Below the pieces are notes generated by a model that saw only the letters and a program-made list of their open reading frames with translations, was not told where the DNA came from and did not search any database. This document shows positions 1 through 7,196 of a stretch of 7,813 nt of DNA, piece by piece; the first letter of the stretch is position 1; every line of letters begins with the position of its first letter. A program made the position numbers and the translations under genes. This stretch comes from UBA8444 sp964003875 (GTDB taxonomy: Bacteria; Bacteroidota; Bacteroidia; Flavobacteriales; UBA7312): the NCBI GenBank assembly GCA_964003875.1, contig CAXFLH010000075.1, forward strand, positions 1 to 7,813, in the 5' to 3' direction.

Positions 1-1095
1 AGCTTGAATACTTACTTCACCATCACTATACCCATTACATGAAATTTGTGATACGGTTGTTATAAAATCAAAAGAAAGAGGAGTCGGTGCGCTTAACACT
101 AAATCTTGAGGCAAGGATTCGCACAAATTACTATCTATTGCTATGACAGAATAAGTCCCCTCACCTAAACTACCAATATCTAGCGTTCCAGATGATGAAT
201 AAGTAAAAGTTAGCCCTCCATCAATACTATATGAATATTCTCCTCCTGTGCCTCCAGTAGTACTGACTTGAATAATTCCGTCTGTCGCATTTTGACAACT
301 AACACTAAAACCAGTGTAGTCAGAAGTAATGCTGGCGGTCAAGTTCAAATCAACAGGGTTTGGCACTGTAGTATTAAATTGAACAAGGCAATTGTTAGCA
401 TCAGTTACTGCTACTAACGGCATTCCCGAACAAACATTAGCTACAACATTATTGTTGCCATTGTCAAAACCATCCACATCGTAGGTATATGGCAATGTCC
501 CTCCTGAAGCTTGAATATCTATAATAGCATCACATGTTGAATTACAACTGGCTTGTTGGACAACATTTACTTCATCAATCACTAGCTCCAACGGCTCGGT
601 AATTTCAATATCTACTGGTAATGAGGTACACCCTTGGGCATCTGTTGCAACAAATGTATAGGTGTCGGCAACTAAAGCTGTTAGTGGGTTCACCAAGACA
701 TCTGTTAGGATAGGGTTGCTTGTACTAGAATACTGATAGGTATAAAAAGTATCGTCTCCACCAATAGATGTTAGTGTGATTTCACCATCAGCACTGTTTA
801 CACAACTGACCTCGGAGCCGTTATAATCAGATGTAACTTGAGGATTAACAAAAATAGTGTCTGAACTAACAACCGAAGTTTGCAATTGTTCATATACGAA
901 GTTAGGCGCCAAAGCAGCATCTCTTGCCCAAACGTCATAGTTGCCAACAGCTAAATTGGTATAAATAAGGTTTGTGGACCATGGTCCCGCCATACCGTTA
1001 ATAGAATATTCTGTAGTTGCTGGAGCGTTGATATTGGGGAAGATTTGGATTTGACCATCAGAACTATCATAACAAAGAGTATTTGTGGATTGAAT
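1..1095 (-). repeat. Five SprB-type protein repeat units, about 86 residues each
   Basis: The repeats are at protein level and diverged. Each unit begins with a Cys followed by a (S/A)DG-like turn, a short beta strand and, in most, a GG-containing loop leading to a Tyr-rich strand. The leading cysteines are C212, C302, C388, C471 and C557, giving spacings of 90, 86, 83 and 86 residues. Two units are preceded by near-identical SDYNG (293-297) and SDYTG (462-466). Units 2, 3 and 4 carry a second Cys after a D-x-x-x-C motif (C360, C440, C529), suggesting one disulfide per unit. The last unit is cut by the window edge. This matches the SprB repeat pattern as I remember it; the disulfide pairing is inferred. 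Confidence 0.75.
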
Positions 1096-1707
1096 ACTAT
1101 CAACATAACCTATCACTACTAAAGTGTAATCTTCAACCTCTCCGTACTGAAAATTATTTACAGCCCAATTTATGGCGCTTGCTTGCCACAAAGCGGTAAA
1201 GGCTCCTACTCTATTGTAAACAATTCGCATTTTAATAGAGCCTAAAGCCGCAGTATTAGGTATGGTTATAGATGTATTAATTACAGGATTGTTTTCGTCA
1301 TAAAAAGGAGAAGTGTATACTAACTCGGCTGTCTCAAAAGTACCGCTAGCATCATAATCAATATAGGCCTTTACTGCGCGATTAGCGTTAGATATTGAAG
1401 GGTTTGATCCACAAAAATCTCCTTCAATTTCAAGGTCATAAGTTTCGTTTCTCAAAACTCCTGTAAAATATTCAAGACCTGTAATATTGCCATCCCCGTT
1501 ATTTGAATTGCCTATAGTAAAATCGCTATAGCCTGTGCATGGTAGTAAACTTGTGCCAATAGGTGGGTTCATAATGTCCGTTGCATCATATGGTAAGCTG
1601 CCAAAATATACTCTTGATATTACTTCATACTGAGTGTTGTTGGCACCCTGTGAAAAGGCGTCTAAACCAATAAATAAGAAAATGAAAAACAGAGTGTGTT
1701 TGAACAT
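1..1707 (-). CDS. Secreted GEVED/SprB-repeat surface protein (partial, 3' end outside window)
   Basis: The frame stays open for 569 codons from ATG at 1705-1707 to the window edge, so only the N-terminal part is visible. Residues 1-19 form a signal peptide: Lys3, a Phe/Leu/Ile-rich core, then A17-F-S19 before Q20, a likely cleavage site. Residues about 25-197 resemble a GEVED domain: GYSDFT at 59-64, AYIDYD at 114-119 and the signature GEVEDYT at 189-195, with C57 and C99 possibly paired. From about 205 onward come five SprB-type repeat units. Proteins of this build in Bacteroidota are usually exported by Sec and then by the type IX system through a C-terminal sorting domain; that domain would lie outside the window, so this part is inferred. 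The role is probably cell-surface adhesion or gliding-related, but the substrate is unknown. A -7 box lies 32 nt upstream of the ATG. The call of secreted repeat protein is firm; calling it SprB itself is not justified. Confidence 0.85.
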   Translation of the reverse strand, partial: MFKHTLFFIFLFIGLDAFSQGANNTQYEVISRVYFGSLPYDATDIMNPPIGTSLLPCTGYSDFTIGNSNNGDGNITGLEYFTGVLRNETYDLEIEGDFCGSNPSISNANRAVKAYIDYDASGTFETAELVYTSPFYDENNPVINTSITIPNTAALGSIKMRIVYNRVGAFTALWQASAINWAVNNFQYGEVEDYTLVVIGYVDSIQSTNTLCYDSSDGQIQIFPNINAPATTEYSINGMAGPWSTNLIYTNLAVGNYDVWARDAALAPNFVYEQLQTSVVSSDTIFVNPQVTSDYNGSEVSCVNSADGEITLTSIGGDDTFYTYQYSSTSNPILTDVLVNPLTALVADTYTFVATDAQGCTSLPVDIEITEPLELVIDEVNVVQQASCNSTCDAIIDIQASGGTLPYTYDVDGFDNGNNNVVANVCSGMPLVAVTDANNCLVQFNTTVPNPVDLNLTASITSDYTGFSVSCQNATDGIIQVSTTGGTGGEYSYSIDGGLTFTYSSSGTLDIGSLGEGTYSVIAIDSNLCESLPQDLVLSAPTPLSFDFITTVSQISCNGYSDGEVSIQA

Positions 1708-1739
1708 ATTAGGGTTAGGCTATAAAATAACTAGGTCTA

Positions 1740-1747
1740 CAAAGTTA
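1740..1747 (-). promoter_or_regulatory. Bacteroidota-type -7 box for the secreted repeat protein
   Basis: The minus strand reads TAACTTTG, an exact match to TAnnTTTG, ending 32 nt before the ATG. Transcription would start a few bases downstream and give a leader of about 28 nt. No well-spaced TTG -33 element is obvious; the nearest TTG is only 12 nt upstream of the box. A short inverted repeat (GTTAA/TTAAC, 1744-1760) overlaps the box. Confidence 0.5.
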
Positions 1748-1778
1748 ACGAATTATTAACAATCTTATTAGCTTAAAA

Positions 1779-1794
1779 GTCATTTAAAAATGAC
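1779..1794. other. Small AT-rich hairpin next to the tRNA-Cys terminator
   Basis: GTCATTT (1779-1785) and AAATGAC (1788-1794) form a 7-bp inverted repeat with a 2-nt centre, or 6 bp with a 4-nt loop. On the minus strand it directly follows the stronger hairpin at 1795-1819. It could be a back-up terminator or an RNA 3'-end stabiliser, or simply a chance AT-rich palindrome. Confidence 0.35.
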
Positions 1795-1819
1795 AAAACC
1801 GCAATTATATTGCGGTTTT
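1795..1819 (-). terminator. Intrinsic terminator after tRNA-Cys
   Basis: There is a perfect 10-bp stem, AAAACCGCAA (1795-1804) and TTGCGGTTTT (1810-1819), around a 5-nt loop. Both strands end in a T run, so it could work in either direction. Its position 5 nt beyond the tRNA 3' end on the minus strand makes it the natural end of the gltX-folB-tRNA unit, and it insulates the next gene. Confidence 0.8.
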
Positions 1820-1824
1820 GGATG

Positions 1825-1895
1825 AGGTTTCGAGCGGATTCGAACCGCTGTAGATGGTTTTGCAGACCACTGCCTAGCCACTCGGCCACGAAACC
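1825..1895 (-). tRNA. tRNA-Cys (anticodon GCA)
   Basis: This is a 71-nt cloverleaf. The 7-bp acceptor stem pairs GGTTTCG (1895-1889) with CGAAACC (1832-1826). The discriminator base is T (U73, position 1825), a known cysteine identity element. The anticodon stem GTGGT/ACCAT has one G-U pair and closes the loop CTGCAAA, with anticodon GCA at 1863-1861. The T arm is AGCGG-TTCGAAT-CCGCT. CCA is not encoded: the bases after the discriminator are CAT, so CCA must be added enzymatically. It lies 26 nt after folB on the same strand and is followed by a strong terminator, so it can be read from the gltX-folB transcript as well as from its own -7 box in the gap. Confidence 0.96.
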
Positions 1896-1904
1896 AAAGG
1901 ATGG

Positions 1905-1912
1905 CAAATCTA
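1905..1912 (-). promoter_or_regulatory. -7 box for tRNA-Cys
   Basis: The minus strand reads TAGATTTG, matching TAnnTTTG, inside the gap between the folB stop and the tRNA. It ends 9 nt before the mature tRNA 5' end, so a start 5 or so bases downstream would leave a leader of only a few nucleotides for RNase P. No clear TTG -33 element is seen, since the upstream sequence is an A/T run. The match could be chance, but its position is apt. Confidence 0.45.
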
Positions 1913-1921
1913 ATAATTTTT

Positions 1922-2290
1922 TTAAAAATCTATGCCTTTTATTCGTTTGTCTTTTACGACAACCTCTCTCACGTCTCCGTTTATAGGTGGGTTTTTTTTA
2001 GCAACACTGACTTCTACCAAAGATATATTGGGGTGCTTTTCTACGATTTTTTCTAAAATACGGGCAACTACATGCTCAAGTAGTTTACTGGCAACTGACA
2101 TCTCCTCCTTTACTATAGCGTTTACAGACACATAATCTACCGTATGTTCTAAATCATCACTTTCTGAAGATTGTTTAATATCATACTCAAGTACGACATT
2201 AACTTCGTAATCTGATCCTATTTTGGTCTCTTCTGGTAAACAGCCGTGATAAGCGTAAACCCTTATGCCTAATACTGAAATTGATGCCAT
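1922..2290 (-). CDS. folB: Dihydroneopterin aldolase
   Basis: FolB cleaves 7,8-dihydroneopterin to 6-hydroxymethyl-7,8-dihydropterin and glycolaldehyde in folate synthesis (EC 4.1.2.25). It acts in the cytosol, usually as an octamer. The 122-residue length is typical. Visible family motifs are YAYHGCLPEE at 12-21 (E21 substrate-binding), TVDYVSV at 50-56 (Y53, catalytic Tyr), LLEHVV at 70-75 (E72, pterin-binding Glu) and AKKNPPI at 97-103 (K98 most likely the catalytic Lys). All key residues appear intact. The ATG lies 4 nt after the gltX stop, so the two genes are very likely one transcript and possibly translationally coupled. No frameshift or odd composition is seen. The paralogous epimerase FolX is less likely given the complete aldolase motif set and the KxNPP motif. 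Confidence 0.93.
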   Translation of the reverse strand: MASISVLGIRVYAYHGCLPEETKIGSDYEVNVVLEYDIKQSSESDDLEHTVDYVSVNAIVKEEMSVASKLLEHVVARILEKIVEKHPNISLVEVSVAKKNPPINGDVREVVVKDKRIKGIDF

Positions 2291-2294
2291 ATTA

Positions 2295-3806
2295 TTATAG
2301 GGTATCTATGGCGGTTTTTATTCTACGGATAACCTCATCTTTTCCTAGTAATGCAGAAATTGCAAACATAGAAGGACCCATACCTAAACCTGTTACAGAA
2401 AGTCGGAAAGTGGGTAAGACCATACCTAAACCCCATTGATTTTTTTCAAGGTGAGATTTAAATTGTGTTTCTATCTGTTCTGCACCAAAATCAGACATGG
2501 AAGAAAATAAATCAATAATAGAATTTAAAACCTCAGGTGTATTGTCTTTCCATTTTTTATGCCTTGTTTTTTCATCGTAATCAGATGGTGGCTGAAAGAA
2601 AAACTGACTAGACACCCAGATATCATTAATAAAGGTAGCACGTTCCTTCATCAGTTCACAAACCTCAGCAAGATAGCTAGAATCTATTGCTTTAGCCTCA
2701 TTGACAGATTCCGATAATAGTGCTGCTAAAGTTGCCCCATCTTTTTCTTTCAAATATTGTTGGTTGAACCATTTGGTTTTATCAAAATCAAACTTAGCGC
2801 CCGCTTTACCTACCCTATCTAAAGAAAAGGTTTGTATTAATTCATCCATGCTAAAAATTTCTTGAGAAGTCCCCGGATTCCAGCCTAAAAAAGCCAACAT
2901 ATTTGTAAACGCTTCTGGGAAATAACCCTCCTCACGATAACCCGAAGAAAGTTCCGAAGTTTCAGGATTAGTCCATTGTGTTGGGAAAACTGGAAAGCCA
3001 AGTTTATCGCCATCACGCTTACTTAATTTACCGTTGCCGTCAGGTTTTAATATTAATGGTAAATGGGCAAATTGAGGGCACTCCCATTCAAAAAAGCGAT
3101 AAAGCAGAACATGTAGTGGTGCCGAAGGCAACCACTCCTCTCCTCTTATAACGTGTGTTATCTGCATCAAATGATCGTCTACCACATTCGCCAAGTGGTA
3201 TGTAGGCATCCCGTCCGATTTAAAAATAACCTTATCATCAAGGTTAGTGGTGTTTACCACAACCCACCCTCTAATGATGTCCTGAATTCTAACTTCTTCG
3301 TTTCGTGGCATTTTAATACGAATAACGTATTTGTCTCCACGATCAATCCTCTCTTTTACCTTATCTTTTGATAGGGTTAAGGAGTTTTGCATACTTTCTC
3401 TTACAACCGCATTGTATTGTGGCGAAGGTACACCTGCATTTTTCATGCGCTCACGCATTTGTTCCAATTCTTCGGGAGTGTCAAAAGCATAGTAAGCATG
3501 TCCCTTTTCCAAGAGCAAATCGGCATACTGTTTATATATAGGTTTTCGTTCTGACTGGCGATAAGGCCCTAAGTCTCCACCTTTTCCAAGTCCTTCATCA
3601 ACCTCTATTTTGCACCATCTTAATGCGTCTAAAATATACTGTTCGGCACCAGGCACAAATCGTGTTTGATCGGTATCCTCAAGGCGAAGTAAAAAATCTC
3701 CACCGTGTTTTTTGGCAAACAAGTAATTATACAGGGCCGTGCGGACACCACCCATATGCAAAGGTCCTGTTGGACTAGGTGCAAAACGAACTCGAATTTT
3801 ATTCAT
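2295..3806 (-). CDS. gltX: Glutamyl-tRNA synthetase
   Basis: GltX is the cytosolic class I enzyme that charges tRNA-Glu with glutamate using ATP. The 503 residues span a full-length bacterial GluRS. The N-terminal catalytic domain starts RFAPSPTGPLHMGG (7-20), with the HIGH signature as HMGG at 17-20. LRLEDTD is at 40-46, YHLANVVDDH at 203-212, and the KMSKS loop is KLSKR at 260-264. The C-terminal helical anticodon-binding part ends with FRLSVTGLGMGPSMF (467-481) and LLGKDEVIRRI (486-496). The cysteines that bind zinc in the E. coli enzyme are absent around 104-133 (AYYAFD replaces the CxC segment), so this is a zinc-free type. The ATG has a -7 box about 20 nt upstream. It heads the unit with folB and tRNA-Cys. 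A GluQRS paralogue is excluded by the full length and the anticodon-binding region. Confidence 0.97.
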   Translation of the reverse strand: MNKIRVRFAPSPTGPLHMGGVRTALYNYLFAKKHGGDFLLRLEDTDQTRFVPGAEQYILDALRWCKIEVDEGLGKGGDLGPYRQSERKPIYKQYADLLLEKGHAYYAFDTPEELEQMRERMKNAGVPSPQYNAVVRESMQNSLTLSKDKVKERIDRGDKYVIRIKMPRNEEVRIQDIIRGWVVVNTTNLDDKVIFKSDGMPTYHLANVVDDHLMQITHVIRGEEWLPSAPLHVLLYRFFEWECPQFAHLPLILKPDGNGKLSKRDGDKLGFPVFPTQWTNPETSELSSGYREEGYFPEAFTNMLAFLGWNPGTSQEIFSMDELIQTFSLDRVGKAGAKFDFDKTKWFNQQYLKEKDGATLAALLSESVNEAKAIDSSYLAEVCELMKERATFINDIWVSSQFFFQPPSDYDEKTRHKKWKDNTPEVLNSIIDLFSSMSDFGAEQIETQFKSHLEKNQWGLGMVLPTFRLSVTGLGMGPSMFAISALLGKDEVIRRIKTAIDTL

Positions 3807-3827
3807 TGTATAAGTTTATTTAGGAGG

Positions 3828-3835
3828 CAAAGATA
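3828..3835 (-). promoter_or_regulatory. -7 box for the gltX-folB-tRNA unit
   Basis: The minus strand reads TATCTTTG, an exact TAnnTTTG match, ending 21 nt before the gltX ATG, which implies a leader of roughly 17 nt. No good TTG is found at the expected -33 distance. A CCTCCT tract follows the box in the leader; this is the complement of a Shine-Dalgarno site, not a ribosome binding site. The region is shared with the divergent promoter of the DUF4175-like gene. Confidence 0.6.
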
Positions 3836-3862
3836 CATTTTATTGAATATCGAGAGGCTTTC

Positions 3863-3889
3863 TTGGTGGAAGTAAAAATCATAACTTTG
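3863..3889 (+). promoter_or_regulatory. Promoter of the DUF4175-like gene, abutting its start codon
   Basis: The -7 box TAACTTTG (3882-3889) matches TAnnTTTG exactly, and a TTG at 3863-3865 lies 16 nt upstream as a possible -33 element. The box ends only 4 nt before the ATG at 3894, so transcription should begin at or next to the start codon. The resulting mRNA would be leaderless or nearly so. The box itself contains an in-frame TAA (3882-3884), which rules out an upstream start. Confidence 0.6.
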
Positions 3890-3893
3890 CAAT

Positions 3894-6800
3894 ATGAACG
3901 AGAGAAGTGTGCTAATTGAAAAGTTGGAGAAATTCATCAGTAAATATTACAAGAATTTACTGCTCAAAGGAGGCATATATTTTGTATCCGTATTTCTATT
4001 ATTTATCATCTTATTTTCTACTGTTGAATATTATGGTCAGTTTAATAGTACTGTTAGAACAATTTTATTTTGGAGCTTTTCTATACTAAACGCTACTGTA
4101 TTTTGGCGATGGGTAGCTATCCCCTTGAAAGGGCTGTATAGACTAGGCAAGTCCCTAAGCCATTATGAAGCTGCCAAGATTATCGGTGAGCATTTTAACT
4201 ATATAGAAGATAAGCTAACAAACCTATTACAACTACAAGAATTATCTTCTCAAGAAAACGCACTTGTTGAGGCGAGTATTGAGCAAAAAATAAAATTACT
4301 TAAACCTATTCCATTTTCTTCGGCTATAGACTTAAAAGCAAACACTTCCTATTTGAAATATGCTATTATCCCTGTGGGTATATTGTGTGCAATATTTTTA
4401 AGTGGAAATAAAAAAGTGGTGGTGGATAGCTCAGCTCGAATACTTTCGTATAACACTGATTTTGTTCCTCAAGCCCCCTTTGAATTCATAATTGACAACC
4501 CTAGCTTAGAGGCTATCAAGGGTAATGACTTTTTACTAGAAATGTATTTTGCAGGTGCAGAAATACCAAAGAAAAGTGCCATTATTGTTGGTGAAAACCG
4601 TTACGAAATGCGTCAAAATAGTACAGGACATTTTTCGTTCTTATTCAAAAATCTACAAAAATCACAAACTTTTGGGTTTGAAGCCAATACTTATAAGTCA
4701 GAAATTTATACCCTAGAAGTTATTCCAAAACCTAGTGTAAACAACTTTTCTGTAAAACTGAATTATCCCAAATACACCAATCGCAAAACCGATAACCTAC
4801 AGAATGTCGGCAACCTACAGGTTCCACAAGGAACTAAAATAAAGTGGTCCATTGCTGCCAAAGAATCTGAAAAAGTATACATCCGTTTTGAAGAAAGCAT
4901 AGAGTGTATGCGTACAGGAAAAAATGAATTCGAATACGATAGGGTTTTCTTAAAAAACACCAACTATTCCCTAGTTGCTCAAAACAACTTTTTGCTTGGC
5001 GATAGTATCCTGTATGAAATTAATGTTGTCCCAGATGCATATCCAAGTATTCAAGTTAATGAAACGCTGGACAGCATTAATACCATGTGGCACTATTTTG
5101 AAGGGTATGCAGAAGACGACTACGGCATAAAAGAGCTCTTGTTTAAATACCGATTTTTAGACGATACTTCACAATGGGTAAGTGAATTAGTGCAACTGAC
5201 AAGCACGTCTAACAAACAAGGCTTTAGCTGTGCGGTGGACTTTCAAGATTTAGGACTAAAATATGGTGTCGGTCTTGAATACTTTTTTGAGGTATGGGAT
5301 AACGATGGAATAAACGGAAGTAAATCCACAAAATCTAGCCTTTTTAACTTTCAAGCAGCTAGTGTAGATGAACTTGAAGCTATGGCTGAAGAAGAAAACA
5401 CACAACTAAAAAGTGATTTAGAAGAATCTAAAAAACTAGCTGAAGACATTCAAAAAGACTTGGAAGAACTACAAAGGCAATTGCTTAAAGACAAAGAACT
5501 AAGCTGGGAGGACAAACAAAAAACCAAAGAACTATTAGAAAAGCAGGAGACATTAAAAAAGAAAGTTAACGATATACAAAAGCAGCAAAAACAAAATCAA
5601 CTTGCTGAAAATGTATACCAAAAACCCAATGAAGAACTCCTGCGTAAGCAAGAAGAAATTCAACGACTTTTTGATAGTATCATGAATGAAGAGCTACAAG
5701 AAATGATGCAAGAGCTCAATGAAATGATGAACACCATAGATAAGGAAGAACTTCAGAAAATGTTGGAGGATATGCAACAAAGCGATGAAGACATTGAAAA
5801 AGAACTAGATAGAACTTTGGAGCTATTCAAACAAATGGAGTTGGAACAGAAACTAGAAAAAAGTATTGATGATTTACAGCAACTTGCTGAAAAGCAAAGG
5901 GAGCTTGCCCAAGAAAGTAATAAAGGAAATCAAGAAAAAGAAACTTTAGCCGAAAAACAGGACGAACTAAACAAAGAATTTGAGGCTCTACAAGAAGATT
6001 TAGAAAAAGCGAAAGAGCTGAATGAACAACTAGAAAATAAGCAAGAAATACCAGACACTAAATCTGATGAAGAAAAGATAAAAGAAGACATGCAGAAAAG
6101 TGCTGAACAACTGCAAAAAAACATGAAAAAACAAGCCGCTAAAAATCAAAATAAAGCAGCGGATAAAATGGAGGAAATGAGTCAGTCCTTACAATCGGCC
6201 TTACAACAAGCTCAGTCAGACGCCACAGCTGAAGACATGCAAACCCTAAGACAGATTCTAGAAAATTTAATCCGATTGTCCTTAGATCAAGAAAATATAT
6301 TAAAATCAATCGGAACAATTAACCTCAATAGCCCATTATACCTAGACTATCTACAACTGCAAAATAAGCTGCAAGCTGACGCTCAAATTATCGAAGACAG
6401 TCTATTTGCTTTGAGTAAGCGTCAACCACAAATAGAATCGGTAGTAAATAGCGAAATCAACGCCATAAACAACAGCATGGAAAAGGCATTGATAGAAATG
6501 GCTGAAAGACGTTCTTCTAAGGCTAGTGAACGCCAACAATTTGCTATGACAGCCGCCAACAACCTAGCACTTATCTTATCAGAAGTATTAGAACAAATGC
6601 AAAAAGATTTGGCAAATATGGACGCTAAACCCGGCGATAAAATGTGCAACAAGCCCAATAAATCGGGAGGGCAAGGCATGAAAGAAATGAAGAAAATGCA
6701 ACAGCAGATTCAAGAGCAAATGAAGAACATGATGCAAGGTAAAAAAGGTGAAAAGGGTAATAAAGGGAGGTCCAGTAAAGGATTAGCACAACTGGCTGCT

Positions 6801-7196
6801 CAACAAGAGATGATACGTCAGAGAATGGGTGAAATCAGAGACGAATTGAGTGGCGATAAAAACGCAAAAGATAATATTGACAAGATGATGAAAAAAATGG
6901 AGGAAAATGAAGTCGACATCATCAATGACCAAATAACACGAGAAACATTACTCAGGCAAGAAAGTATAATGAGCCGATTACTCGAAGCCGAGAAAGCACA
7001 ACGAGAACGAGACAAAGACAAGCAAAGACAATCTACTGAATGGATGGATAGCTTATCAAAGAGACTAATCAATCCTTTCGAAGATTATCAAAAAGAAAAG
7101 GAAAAACAGGAGGAGCTTTTACGTACAATACCACCTTCATTTACGCCTTTTTATAAAAACAAAGTAAAAGACTATTTCAAAGAAAATGGAGAGTAA
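3894..7196 (+). CDS. DUF4175-like membrane-anchored coiled-coil protein
   Basis: The product is 1100 residues. I recognise it as the large Bacteroidota protein usually annotated DUF4175, but its biochemical function is not established. Two hydrophobic segments (about 27-47 and 57-77) and a third (about 154-170) anchor it in the inner membrane. Residues about 190-490 form a beta-rich, probably periplasmic region containing AEDDYGI (406-412) and ending in a YFFEVWDNDG strand (463-472). From about 491 to 760 runs a charged Glu/Lys/Gln/Leu coiled coil with a Met-rich stretch at 597-629. A second helical part (about 780-910) is followed by a Met/Gln/Lys/Gly-rich linker (926-963) and a final helical part. 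The tail carries PPSFTPFY at 1080-1087. The start is well bounded: an in-frame TAA lies 12 nt upstream and the next Met is at 217. It overlaps ybeY by 11 nt and leads the ybeY-mnmG unit. A cell-envelope structural role is a guess. Confidence 0.8.
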   Translation: MNERSVLIEKLEKFISKYYKNLLLKGGIYFVSVFLLFIILFSTVEYYGQFNSTVRTILFWSFSILNATVFWRWVAIPLKGLYRLGKSLSHYEAAKIIGEHFNYIEDKLTNLLQLQELSSQENALVEASIEQKIKLLKPIPFSSAIDLKANTSYLKYAIIPVGILCAIFLSGNKKVVVDSSARILSYNTDFVPQAPFEFIIDNPSLEAIKGNDFLLEMYFAGAEIPKKSAIIVGENRYEMRQNSTGHFSFLFKNLQKSQTFGFEANTYKSEIYTLEVIPKPSVNNFSVKLNYPKYTNRKTDNLQNVGNLQVPQGTKIKWSIAAKESEKVYIRFEESIECMRTGKNEFEYDRVFLKNTNYSLVAQNNFLLGDSILYEINVVPDAYPSIQVNETLDSINTMWHYFEGYAEDDYGIKELLFKYRFLDDTSQWVSELVQLTSTSNKQGFSCAVDFQDLGLKYGVGLEYFFEVWDNDGINGSKSTKSSLFNFQAASVDELEAMAEEENTQLKSDLEESKKLAEDIQKDLEELQRQLLKDKELSWEDKQKTKELLEKQETLKKKVNDIQKQQKQNQLAENVYQKPNEELLRKQEEIQRLFDSIMNEELQEMMQELNEMMNTIDKEELQKMLEDMQQSDEDIEKELDRTLELFKQMELEQKLEKSIDDLQQLAEKQRELAQESNKGNQEKETLAEKQDELNKEFEALQEDLEKAKELNEQLENKQEIPDTKSDEEKIKEDMQKSAEQLQKNMKKQAAKNQNKAADKMEEMSQSLQSALQQAQSDATAEDMQTLRQILENLIRLSLDQENILKSIGTINLNSPLYLDYLQLQNKLQADAQIIEDSLFALSKRQPQIESVVNSEINAINNSMEKALIEMAERRSSKASERQQFAMTAANNLALILSEVLEQMQKDLANMDAKPGDKMCNKPNKSGGQGMKEMKKMQQQIQEQMKNMMQGKKGEKGNKGRSSKGLAQLAAQQEMIRQRMGEIRDELSGDKNAKDNIDKMMKKMEENEVDIINDQITRETLLRQESIMSRLLEAEKAQRERDKDKQRQSTEWMDSLSKRLINPFEDYQKEKEKQEELLRTIPPSFTPFYKNKVKDYFKENGE

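Noticed and set aside
1..1095. A possible DNA-level tandem repeat or recombination hotspot in the secreted-protein gene
   Set aside because: The repeat units match only at protein-pattern level; I see no long near-identical DNA stretches between units.
1708..1824. An attachment site or integrated element next to tRNA-Cys
   Set aside because: tRNA genes are common integration sites, but I see no duplicate of the tRNA 3' end, integrase or foreign-looking genes nearby.
1932..2135. A 67-codon plus-strand open frame opposite folB
   Set aside because: It lies wholly antisense to folB, which has all its active-site motifs. The translation is Ser/Thr/Phe-rich low complexity with no recognisable domain.
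3153..3371. A 72-codon plus-strand open frame opposite gltX
   Set aside because: It is antisense to a conserved part of GluRS, with no promoter or recognisable product.
4763..7072. Several minus-strand open frames of 64-85 codons inside the DUF4175-like gene
   Set aside because: They are Ser/Cys/Phe/Leu-rich mirrors of the Glu/Lys/Gln-rich coiled-coil codons, a typical antisense artefact, and lack family similarity or start signals.
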